Assembly (NCBI GenBank): GCA_035551995.1
Contig: DASZME010000090.1
Span: 1 to 34,761 of the forward strand
Reading direction: 5' to 3'
DNA: 34,761 nucleotides
Source of the DNA: RYN-428 sp035551995
Lineage (GTDB): Bacteria > Planctomycetota > Phycisphaerae > Tepidisphaerales > Tepidisphaeraceae
This document shows, piece by piece, positions 1 through 6,114 of the stretch. The translations under genes and the position numbers were made by a program. Every line of letters begins with the position of its first letter. Positions within the stretch are counted from its first letter, which is position 1. The notes under the pieces are model-generated. The model made no database searches, was not told where the DNA came from, and was given only the letters and a program-made list of their open reading frames with translations.

Positions 1-28
1 AAATTCGTTTTTTTTGGGAATTCTGATT

Positions 29-57
29 TTGTTCTTCCGAACGGAACGATATATCAA
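29..57 (+). promoter_or_regulatory. Possible promoter of the GspF-N-like gene
   Basis: A TTGTTC hexamer at 29-34 lies 17 bp before TATCAA at 52-57, giving a passable -35/-10 pair upstream of the GTG start at 92. A purine-rich AAGGAAG follows at 56-62 but is about 30 nt from the start, too far for a normal ribosome site. This is a match by eye to a loose consensus only. Confidence 0.25.
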
Positions 58-91
58 GGAAGAATCCACCCTCAACCCGGAATAAATAGCC

Positions 92-1012
92 GTGCGATAC
101 CGCTTTAGAGGACTCATCAGGGATACCGGCAAGCCCGTCGAAGGCCATGTGGACGCGGACAACGAAGAGTTCGCGTTTCACCTGCTGGCCAATAACGGCA
201 TTGTCACCGAATCGTTGCGCTCCGACCCGCGCCCGGAGGATATCCGTCCCCCCGCCGCGCCGAACAAGCCTAATCTGCTGCCGCCCCTGGCGCAGGCGAT
301 GATGATCAAGCGGCCGGGCCCGCAAGGCGCCTCCGCCCCGGCGATGGCGATTGAGTCCGCCGAGTCGTATACGCCGGCGCCGGTCAATTCGACCATTCAA
401 CAATATCAGCCTCCCGCGCCCGACAACTCGCCGATGCCCGGCGCGCCCGAAGTGCATGGCGCCATCGACAGCGCGCTCAATTCCAGCAGTTCTCAAATCG
501 AATTCGACGCGCTCACCCAACATTTTCGCGGCAAGAAAGTTTGGGTCATCGACCGCGATAAAATCAAGCGCAACGTCGCCAGCGTGGTCGATCAGGCGAT
601 ATCCAGCAGCCTCGAAAACGCCGAGGACGCGGCCGACACGCGCAAAAGCGTCGCCGAAGCGATCGAAAAACTCTTCAAAGACAACCGCAACATCACCAGC
701 CCCCAGGGCGGCGGATCGGGCGGCGGCGGGAAAAATCTCGATGCGCAGATCGATCGTCTTTCGACGGTGATCAAAAACTTCGAGAACTCGTTGGCCTCGA
801 TGCAAATGGCCATTCGCAATCTCGGTTCCGGCGGCGGCGGCGGTTTTGTTCCACGCCGCAATATCGGTCAGGCCCAGGGTGGGCCCGCCCTTCGCGAAGA
901 GCAAAACGCCGTTTTGATGGAGATCTTCAAGACCAATATGGATCTGATCCGCAACATGGAAGACGAGATGCGAAACGCCAATGTGCCGGAACCTGTCGGA
1001 GCCGGCGTGTAG
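92..1012 (+). CDS. Hypothetical protein with GspF/PilC-like N-terminal segment
   Basis: 306 aa, GTG start; an in-frame TAA at 83-85 rules out a longer form. Residues 1-45 read like the short beta-rich N-terminal segment of type II secretion/type IV pilus platform proteins GspF/PilC: Y.F.G..RDTGKPVEG, an acidic stretch, then a helix ending LLANNGIV. The membrane T2SSF domains that normally follow are absent. Residues 50-135 are Pro/Ala-rich and probably disordered. From about 136 the protein becomes helical and charged, with Gly-rich linkers near 205-215 and 248-254 and likely coiled-coil stretches (LDAQIDRLSTVIKNFENSL; MEIFKTNMDLIRNMEDEM). No signal peptide or membrane segment is seen. The next gene on the strand is the MamK-like actin, now 1.8 kb away because of the insertion sequence. 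Function unknown; an adaptor or cytoskeleton partner is conjecture. Confidence 0.75.
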   Translation: MRYRFRGLIRDTGKPVEGHVDADNEEFAFHLLANNGIVTESLRSDPRPEDIRPPAAPNKPNLLPPLAQAMMIKRPGPQGASAPAMAIESAESYTPAPVNSTIQQYQPPAPDNSPMPGAPEVHGAIDSALNSSSSQIEFDALTQHFRGKKVWVIDRDKIKRNVASVVDQAISSSLENAEDAADTRKSVAEAIEKLFKDNRNITSPQGGGSGGGGKNLDAQIDRLSTVIKNFENSLASMQMAIRNLGSGGGGGFVPRRNIGQAQGGPALREEQNAVLMEIFKTNMDLIRNMEDEMRNANVPEPVGAGV

Positions 1013-1073
1013 GAATGAGTTGTGGTTGTTAGTTGCCAGTTGTTAGTTGTTGGTCGGTAGTTGCGAGTGAAGG
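1013..1073 (+). repeat. Heptamer repeat arm, copy A left
   Basis: Starts GAATGAGTTGT directly after the TAG stop at 1010-1012, then runs in 7-bp register from 1025: GTTGTTA, GTTGCCA, GTTGTTA, GTTGTTG, GTCGGTA, GTTGCGA. Its reverse-complement partner is at 2592-2628, on the other side of the insertion sequence. The same outer end recurs at 5961. Confidence 0.8.
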
Positions 1074-1097
1074 GATCGTCTCACGAGTAACTCTTAG

Positions 1098-1115
1098 CTC
1101 GACTTTTGCCATTTT
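1098..1115 (+). repeat. IS left terminal inverted repeat
   Basis: CTCGACTTTTGCCATTTT, perfectly complementary in inverted orientation to 2569-2586. It lies 8 bp beyond the 3' end of the transposase gene. Confidence 0.9.
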
Positions 1116-1122
1116 ATGATCG

Positions 1123-2472
1123 TCACGCGGCTCGACTCAAATGGTCCAGCAGCATGAGTCGCAAGCTGCTTGGTAGTTTCAACACACCCGCATGTTTAGG
1201 CGACTGTTTCAAAACCTCCTCCCAGCACAGGCGACGCACGCACGTCATCGCGTCGCTGAAGGTCGTTTCGCTCTTGGCGTACCACGCGTAGGACAACGGT
1301 TGCACGTCCTTCCCACGCGTGTGCCGCCGGAAGATCAGAGCAACGACGCTGTACAATCCCAGCAGGCACGGCGCCGTCCGCAGCACGCTCTTGGCCGACC
1401 AATTCCGCGGGGTGTCGAATCCCAGGTGCGCGCGGACTTCCTGGAATGTCACCTCAATGCTCCATCGGCCGGTAAACAGGCTGACGATTTGTTTGGCGGT
1501 CAGCGCCGGGTCCGTGGTATAGAAATAATCGTCGCGGTGAGTCCCCTGCACGTCGTGAACGAAGACCCAGCGAAGCGGAATCAATCCTCCCCCGCCCTTG
1601 TACCAATGCGCTTCGTCCCAGGTCAGTTCGACGCGCCGGGTCTTGCCGCCATACCAGTTGACCGTGAATCGCCTGGCCTGGGATTTTTTCACGACTTCGC
1701 TGGGACTGGGGAGCTTGCGGCCCTTGCCTCGCGGCCGGCCTCCTTTGCGCGAACGCGTCGGCGGTTTAGGCGCTTCGTACAGATTCGCATCGGAATGGAA
1801 GCGGGCGACCAGCGTCACGTGCCGCCGATGCCGATGACAGAATCGCGCCAGCTCGTGGCTGGCATAGCCGCCGTCGCCCACCAGGATGAATTTTCTCTCG
1901 GGAAACCAGTGAATCAGCATGGCCATCAGTTGCATGGCCAGGCGGGTCGGAGTCTTGTGACGGCGACCTTCCTTCTCGTTCAACTCCTTGGACCGATACA
2001 ACGCGCACAACACCGGCAGCGCCCAGGGCCGGTTGGCGAATGGGAACTTGACGTTGATTGCCAGCACGACCCATTTGTGACCAAAGACCCATGCCGCATG
2101 ACTGTGAGTGGAGCGGCAGGCGTCGTGGTGCATGCCCTTGCCATAGACCTTCTTGCCCTTGTGCTGGGGGTTGGTGTCGTCCGCCGGGCAAACCGCTGGC
2201 TGGTCTGGCGGGATCAGTTCCAGAACCATCGCCGCAAGAATGCGGGCCAGGGGAAAGCAGGACCAGGACGCTCGGCAGAACACGCGGTGAAAACTGCTCC
2301 AATGTCCCTTTGCCAGCGGACCCACCGCTCGCAGCATGGCGGTCACCGTGCGATGACGCGGCGAGATGATCGCGCCCAAAAACAGGATGAGCACGCGCTG
2401 GAAAGTTCGCTGGGTAAATGCTACAGAGAACGCAGAGGTGAGCGGCTCCGCCGCTTTGGGAATGCACAACAT
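1123..2472 (-). CDS. DDE transposase, IS4/IS701 type
   Basis: 449 aa, full length for the family. Candidate catalytic residues are D98 or D99 in CPADDT, D200 in LVGDGGY and the Glu of the C-terminal segment GRWSIEVTFQEVRAHLG (E340/E345), which matches the conserved E-containing motif of IS4-like enzymes. A basic stretch at 239-253 (SRKGGRPRGKGRK) may bind DNA. The ATG at 2472 is preceded by AAGGAG with 6-nt spacing, which fixes the start. The protein cuts and rejoins the ends of its own element. The element's own inverted repeat covers this ribosome site (see the regulatory entry at 2473-2533). No frameshift or internal stop is seen. Assignment to IS701 rather than a neighbouring IS4 subgroup rests partly on the YTAR-like target duplication. 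Confidence 0.92.
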   Translation of the reverse strand: MLCIPKAAEPLTSAFSVAFTQRTFQRVLILFLGAIISPRHRTVTAMLRAVGPLAKGHWSSFHRVFCRASWSCFPLARILAAMVLELIPPDQPAVCPADDTNPQHKGKKVYGKGMHHDACRSTHSHAAWVFGHKWVVLAINVKFPFANRPWALPVLCALYRSKELNEKEGRRHKTPTRLAMQLMAMLIHWFPERKFILVGDGGYASHELARFCHRHRRHVTLVARFHSDANLYEAPKPPTRSRKGGRPRGKGRKLPSPSEVVKKSQARRFTVNWYGGKTRRVELTWDEAHWYKGGGGLIPLRWVFVHDVQGTHRDDYFYTTDPALTAKQIVSLFTGRWSIEVTFQEVRAHLGFDTPRNWSAKSVLRTAPCLLGLYSVVALIFRRHTRGKDVQPLSYAWYAKSETTFSDAMTCVRRLCWEEVLKQSPKHAGVLKLPSSLRLMLLDHLSRAA

Positions 2473-2533
2473 ATCGGACTCCTTTCCGATTCGCAGGACT
2501 ATGATAAGCCGCGAATGTACGGGGGAGTCCGAT
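2473..2533 (-). promoter_or_regulatory. Inverted repeat that would mask the transposase ribosome site
   Basis: ATCGGACTCC at 2473-2482 is perfectly complementary to GGAGTCCGAT at 2524-2533. On the minus-strand transcript the 3' arm covers GGAG and the bases up to the ATG. An RNA read in from outside the element would therefore fold over the start. A transcript begun inside the 41-nt loop (TATCAT near 2500-2505 is a possible -10) would lack the 5' arm and be free. Read on the plus strand, the same hairpin is followed by seven T (2533-2539) and could terminate transcription. Confidence 0.6.
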
Positions 2534-2568
2534 TTTTTTGGAATGTGCGATCATGAAATTCGGCCGAA

Positions 2569-2586
2569 AAAATGGCAAAAGTCGAG
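2569..2586 (-). repeat. IS right terminal inverted repeat
   Basis: AAAATGGCAAAAGTCGAG, the exact complement of the left end at 1098-1115, followed by the CTTAG target duplicate at 2587-2591. Confidence 0.9.
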
Positions 2587-2591
2587 CTTAG

Positions 2592-2628
2592 GGACCAACT
2601 GGCAACTAACAACTAACAACTTATTCCC
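2592..2628 (-). repeat. Heptamer repeat arm, copy A right
   Basis: ACCAACT, GGCAACT, AACAACT, AACAACT in 7-bp register from 2594, ending TATTCCC. Its reverse complement resembles the left arm at 1013-1073 (GGAATRAGTTGT, then GTTGTTA/GTTGCCA units). The remaining bases to the next gene (2629-2802) hold only the MamK-like gene's leader. Confidence 0.8.
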
Positions 2629-2802
2629 TTTTCCCCTTGCTTCCCCCGGCTCAGCAGCGCAGAATTTAACGGTAGTTTGTTATAGGACGCCTTGCGACTT
2701 TTTGTTTTGAGAATTTACCTCACCCCTTCATTTGACCGATGCATAGCGGCCCGACTGATTAAACACACACAACGGCAATACCCCTTTTAGGAGATTCTTC
2801 CG

Positions 2803-3924
2803 ATGCTCGACGCGAACACCCCCGCAAAGCCAATCGTCCCCACGGCCGGCAAAACCATTCTTTCCGGCTCCGACGTGGACACTGGCGCCACCGCCAAGGC
2901 CCTTCTGCTCGGAATCGATCTTGGCACCAGCCGATCGTCGGTCGTTTCCTACAGCGGCACCCGCAAAACGGTCGAGACCTACGTCGGTTTCCCGAAAGAC
3001 GCGGTCAGCCGAAAGTTCTTGAAGCAGGACGTGGTTTTCGGCAAGGCCGCTTTGGATAATCGATTAGCCGTTGATCTCTACCGTCCGCTCGAGCATGGCG
3101 TCATCAAGGGTTCGGAAGAAGCCAACGCCGACCCGACGCGCAAGGAAAAGAACGTCCAGGCCGCCAAGTTGCTCCTCAAGCACCTGGTCGACCTCGCCAG
3201 CCCCGGCCGCGATGAAATGATCTTCGGCGTCATCGGCGTCCCCTCCCGCGCCACCCAGAAGAACAAGCAGGCCATTCTCGAAATCGCCCGGCAGGTTCTC
3301 GACAGCGTCATGATTGTCTCCGAGCCCTTCACCGTCGCGTACGGCATGGACAAGATGGCCGACATCCTGGTCATCGACATCGGCGCCGGTACGACGGACT
3401 TGTGCCGCATGCACGGCACCGTCCCCACCGACGACGATGAAGTCAGCTATCCGATCGCCGGCGACGCGATCGACGCCAAGCTGCTGGAAAACATCATGAA
3501 CAAGTTCCCGCGCGCCCAGATCACGCAAAACATGTGCAAGTCGATCAAGGAGCAATATGGCTTCGTGTCCGACAACAAGGATAAAGTCATCGTCACCTTC
3601 CCCGAAGACGGCAAGCCGATCCAGCACGACATCACCGACGAAGTCCGCAACGCCTGCGAACTGCTCGTGCAACCCTGCGTCGAAGGCATCGTGAAATTGG
3701 TGAGCACCTTCAACCCCGAATTCCAGGAAAAGCTCCGCCAGAACGTGCTCCTCTCCGGCGGCGGCGGTTTGATGCGCGGCCTCAACAGCCGCATCGAGCA
3801 AGCGATGAAAGAATACGGCGGCGCTCGCGTCACCGTCGTGGACGAACCGCTCTATGCGGGCGCCAACGGCGCGTTGCAATTGGCGGTTGACATGCCGGGC
3901 GAATACTGGCAGCAACTGCGGTAA
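2803..3924 (+). CDS. MamK-like bacterial actin
   Basis: 373 aa with the actin/Hsp70 ATPase fold motifs in order: phosphate-1 loop GIDLGTSRSS (37-46), a SEPF segment with likely catalytic Glu (173-176), phosphate-2 loop VIDIGAGTTDLC (190-201) and adenosine loop LLSGGGGLMRGL (316-327). The C-terminal EYWQQL and the segments VGFPKD, RPLEHGVI and KEQYGFV match what I recall of MamK, the filament protein of magnetosome chains, better than MreB. MamK-like proteins are also known outside magnetotactic bacteria, so no magnetosome role is implied. Residues 1-32 are an extra N-terminal tail. AGGAGA sits 8 nt before the ATG. There is no mreC/mreD nearby, arguing against a cell-wall MreB. Likely forms cytoplasmic ATP-dependent filaments; cargo unknown. 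It stands alone, closed by a strong terminator. Confidence 0.88.
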   Translation: MLDANTPAKPIVPTAGKTILSGSDVDTGATAKALLLGIDLGTSRSSVVSYSGTRKTVETYVGFPKDAVSRKFLKQDVVFGKAALDNRLAVDLYRPLEHGVIKGSEEANADPTRKEKNVQAAKLLLKHLVDLASPGRDEMIFGVIGVPSRATQKNKQAILEIARQVLDSVMIVSEPFTVAYGMDKMADILVIDIGAGTTDLCRMHGTVPTDDDEVSYPIAGDAIDAKLLENIMNKFPRAQITQNMCKSIKEQYGFVSDNKDKVIVTFPEDGKPIQHDITDEVRNACELLVQPCVEGIVKLVSTFNPEFQEKLRQNVLLSGGGGLMRGLNSRIEQAMKEYGGARVTVVDEPLYAGANGALQLAVDMPGEYWQQLR

Positions 3925-3956
3925 TCGTCGCGGATTGAAAGCGGAATTGAATATCG

Positions 3957-4000
3957 AATGCCGAACGGAAGAGAAGCGATTCTCTTCCGTTCGGCGTTTT
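3957..4000 (+). terminator. Intrinsic terminator after the MamK-like gene
   Basis: A perfect 16-bp stem (GCCGAACGGAAGAGAA at 3960-3975 with 3980-3995) is closed by a GCGA tetraloop of the stable GNRA class. It is followed by GTTTTGGATTTTT. An outer A/T extension is present. One of the clearest terminators in the window. Confidence 0.9.
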
Positions 4001-4037
4001 GGATTTTTGATTTTCAGGATTAATGGGCGGTCGTGAA

Positions 4038-4043
4038 TATAAT
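4038..4043 (+). promoter_or_regulatory. -10 box of the vapBC-like pair
   Basis: TATAAT is an exact -10 consensus 40 bp before the antitoxin start, with TG a few bases upstream. No good -35 is present at 17 bp (the bases read CAGGAT), so a regulated or extended -10 promoter is possible. Confidence 0.4.
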
Positions 4044-4082
4044 GAATCGCGGCGGAAACGAGCCAAGTGAAATTTCTGTGAG

Positions 4083-4352
4083 ATGGCTGTCATGACTACC
4101 GTAAAGATTCAAGGCGACATCGATTCCAAGGGAATTCTTCGAGTGGAGGCGCCGGTCGGGCTTCCACCGGGACGCGCGGAGGTTGTTGTCGTCGTCCAAT
4201 CCGATAACGGCGAAGTCCGCTCCGGTGCGCCATTGCCGCTGCGGACGGCTCGAAGCGGGCTTTTCGACGCAACATCGAGAGAAATCGACATAGAGGCTGC
4301 GCTGACGGACATGAATGACGGGTGGAAGTCTGAATTTTCCGAGCTGCCATGA
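4083..4352 (+). CDS. Antitoxin of a VapBC-type pair
   Basis: 89 aa (86 if the second ATG at 4092 is used). The start of the protein, TVKIQGDIDSKGILRVE, has the look of a small beta-rich AbrB/DUF104-like DNA-binding fold; the acidic C-terminal half would wrap the toxin. Its last codons overlap the PIN-domain gene in an ATGA arrangement (4349-4352), typical of coupled antitoxin-toxin translation. It is expected to neutralise the toxin and repress the shared promoter. The family is named from context and fold resemblance only; the sequence alone is too short and divergent to be sure. Confidence 0.75.
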   Translation: MAVMTTVKIQGDIDSKGILRVEAPVGLPPGRAEVVVVVQSDNGEVRSGAPLPLRTARSGLFDATSREIDIEAALTDMNDGWKSEFSELP

Positions 4353-4741
4353 AAATTTTCCTTCCCGATACACATGTCATTTACTGGTATGAATTTCAGA
4401 ACCCCAAACTATCGTCCGCCGCTCTTCAAACGTTTAAGGAAGCTGAGGCGGGGAACGCGTTGCCGGCCATCCATCCGATCGTACTCGCGGAATTCTATTG
4501 GATTTTGAAAAAGGCGGGATTTGAAACCAAGTTCTTACAGTACGTTCAGTTTGTGCGAGGCAATCCAGTTTATCGCTATGCGTCGATCGACCTTCACGAG
4601 GCAAGTCGGCTGGATGACTTCCGCGAAATTTCCCAGATGCACGATCGACTGATAGCGATCGTCGCGGAACGGCTGAACGCGACTATCGTCACCACCGATC
4701 CGGCTATTCTTCAATCCACAAAGGTGAAGAGTGTTTGGTAG
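4349..4741 (+). CDS. PIN-domain toxin, VapC-type ribonuclease
   Basis: 130 aa, normal VapC length. The acidic PIN residues are visible: D7 in LPDTH, the Glu in VLAEFYW (about 49), the Asp in QMHDRLIAIVA (about 100) and the Asp in VTTDPAI. These four bind Mg or Mn and cut RNA. ATG overlaps the antitoxin stop by 4 nt. Free toxin would cleave tRNA or rRNA and arrest growth; usual targets vary by subfamily and cannot be read from the sequence. The gene is convergent with the broken Uma2 gene, whose end lies 29 bp away. No truncation or missing catalytic residue, so the pair looks functional. Confidence 0.88.
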   Translation: MKIFLPDTHVIYWYEFQNPKLSSAALQTFKEAEAGNALPAIHPIVLAEFYWILKKAGFETKFLQYVQFVRGNPVYRYASIDLHEASRLDDFREISQMHDRLIAIVAERLNATIVTTDPAILQSTKVKSVW

Positions 4742-4769
4742 TGCGTCCCGCGCGTCGTAAACAGACGGA

Positions 4770-5359
4770 TTAAGGCATGCGCGATTCGGACGTGGTAAAG
4801 GGCGGCGGGAAAAAATCGCTTACTTTGCGGACAAATCCAGGCAGGACGCCTTCGGCCGTCAGTTCGTCGTCGCCGGAGAAAATCGCGACGCGGCCGCCGC
4901 GGGGGTAGACCGTCACGGTTCTCGCCTTGGGGCGGCAAGCCAAATCAGCGGGAAACCGGCGTCGAGATATTCCTGGATTTTCTCATCCACGTCATATACC
5001 ACGTCGTTCGGCGAGATGACTTCGACCGCTAAATCAGGCACGATCGGCATGCAGCCGGGGTCAGGTTCGGGAGGTTTTCTGAGTCGATCGAGAAGGATCA
5101 CCGTCGTATCCGGCTTGCGAATCTTCATTGGGGCCTCGTCGAAACACTGATAGCCGAGGCTGGCAGGATACACCTTCGCGATGGGATGAGCCTTCAGGTA
5201 ATTCTTGAATTCGGTTGTGAACGGCGCCTCAATCTCGCTTGATTCGGCGCACACATTCTTCTTGACAATTCGTCCGTCGACGAGTTCCATCGTGGCATTG
5301 TCGGGCATGCGGAGCAAGTCGTCAGGCGTGTAGGTTCGGCTTATTTCAGCAATTGTCAT
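4770..5359 (-). pseudogene. Uma2-family (DUF820) endonuclease-like gene, frameshifted
   Basis: The first frame runs from ATG 5359 (GGAGA 5 nt upstream) to a TGA at 4913. It shows Uma2 features: YTPDDLLRMPD, MELVDGRIV, KPDTTVIL, PDLAVEVISPND and YLDAGFPLIWL. The family normally continues with a beta-strand tail of the form 'VDP..RTVTVY...GVLPGF'. That tail exists in the neighbouring frame: KARTVTVYPRGG, DDELTAEGVLPGF and KVSDFF, ending at a TAA at 4770-4772. One base lost in the CCCC run near 4930-4935 would explain the break. The Glu/Asp-Glu.. PD-(D/E)xK-type core is intact in the first part. Either a recent null mutation or a sequencing error. Uma2 genes are abundant in many genomes and mostly of unknown role. 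Confidence 0.8.
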
Positions 5360-5506
5360 GAGCATCTCCAACGAAACAGTCGAATACACTACATCGCTTG
5401 AAACCCATCGCGGTAGAGCGCGTGCGCTTTCCCAACATCAAAAGGCACACGCACGCGTCTTTTACGATGCGAATCGCTTCGGATCTCGGTTTCGGGTTTT
5501 CCGGGT

Positions 5507-5938
5507 CTATCCCTCCTGAAATCCCAGAAACTCCTTCGCCGTCGCTCGCACGCTCCACGGCGCGCTTTCATTGTCCGCGGTTTGCCGCAAGATCCCGATG
5601 TACGCGCTCCGCACATCCGGCGGAAGCTCGCTGCTTAAAATCCGATTGATCATCCACACCGCATAATAGGACGGCGCCTGATCGAGCGACGCGGCCAGGG
5701 CCTGCTCATAACCCGGCGCCTCCTCGATCGCATGAACCAGCGGACCCGGTTCACCCAGGTTGGTCGCCTCGGGATTGCGCTCAAATACCCGCAGCATCGC
5801 GGGAATCGCGTCGTCGTGATCCGGCATCTCCTGCCAGCGATCGACAAGAATTTGCAATCGTTCCTCATTGTCGATCGCGTCGTCGGTCGGCTCAAAAGTG
5901 TCCAACTCCGCGATTATTCCTTCCACTACTTCAGACAT
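5507..5938 (-). CDS. Hypothetical protein, possibly immunity-type
   Basis: 143 aa, acidic, mostly helical, no signal peptide or membrane segment. GGAG lies 6 nt before the ATG at 5938, so the start is firm. Segments such as GEPGPLVHAIEEAPGYE and APSYYAVWMINRIL are similar in style to small proteins I recall next to polymorphic toxins and in immunity-gene arrays, but I cannot name a family. No toxin gene is adjacent; neighbours are the broken Uma2 gene downstream and trpB upstream, separated by the heptamer element. It may be an orphan immunity gene. The 148 bp between this gene and Uma2 contain nothing I can support. Confidence 0.7.
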   Translation of the reverse strand: MSEVVEGIIAELDTFEPTDDAIDNEERLQILVDRWQEMPDHDDAIPAMLRVFERNPEATNLGEPGPLVHAIEEAPGYEQALAASLDQAPSYYAVWMINRILSSELPPDVRSAYIGILRQTADNESAPWSVRATAKEFLGFQEG

Positions 5939-5960
5939 GATTTGCTCCTTCGTTTGAGAT

Positions 5961-6111
5961 GAATGAGTTGTCAGTTGTCAGTTATCAGTTTCGGAGAAGA
6001 AAAGTTGTTGGCCGAAATCGGCGATCGCATGTTTCCAAAGATTGCGGCCTCCGCCCTGTCTATTTCACTCACAACTTAGAGACTAACAACTAACAACTGA
6101 CAACTATTCCC
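5961..6111. repeat. Heptamer inverted-repeat element, copy B (intact)
   Basis: Left end GAATGAGTTGTCA with units GTTGTCA, GTTGTCA, GTTATCA (5967-5987). The right arm at about 6083-6104 has ACTAACA, AACAACT and GACAACT units, ending ATTCCC at 6111. About 80 bp of unique sequence lies between. Viewed along the trpB transcript the element starts 3 nt after the trpB stop codon. Both outer ends match copy A (1013-1023; 2615-2628). Confidence 0.8.
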
Positions 6112-6114
6112 GCG

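Larger units (their letters stand above)
1098..2586. mobile_element. IS701-like insertion sequence, about 1.49 kb
   Basis: One transposase gene (minus strand) is flanked by perfect 18-bp terminal inverted repeats, CTCGACTTTTGCCATTTT at 1098-1115 and its complement at 2569-2586. CTTAG occurs immediately outside both ends (1093-1097 and 2587-2591). This is a target duplication of 5 bp, or of 4 bp (TTAG) with one chance match. TTAG fits the YTAR target described for the IS701 family, and the transposase is a DDE enzyme of the IS4/IS701 kind. Ends, duplication and reading frame are all intact, so the insertion is probably recent and may be active. It landed inside a heptamer repeat element between the GspF-N-like gene and the MamK-like gene. 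Confidence 0.9.

Noticed and set aside
1192..2556. Long plus-strand frame across the insertion sequence
   Set aside because: It is antisense to the transposase; GC-rich codon bias keeps opposite frames open, and its translation shows no domain.
3064..3915. 283-aa minus-strand frame opposite the actin gene
   Set aside because: The plus strand has clear actin motifs; this frame is low-complexity Val/Asp/His sequence.
4711..4938. Separate 75-aa gene downstream of Uma2
   Set aside because: It is a wrong-frame reading of the Uma2 C-terminal region; the frame ending at 4770 carries the family tail.
5389..5616. Short minus-strand frame between the 143-aa gene and Uma2
   Set aside because: It starts inside the 143-aa gene, has no family resemblance, and only its last dozen residues look protein-like.
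1013..6111. CRISPR array from the repeated GTTG units
   Set aside because: Units are 7 bp without spacers and arranged as inverted arms; there are no cas genes.
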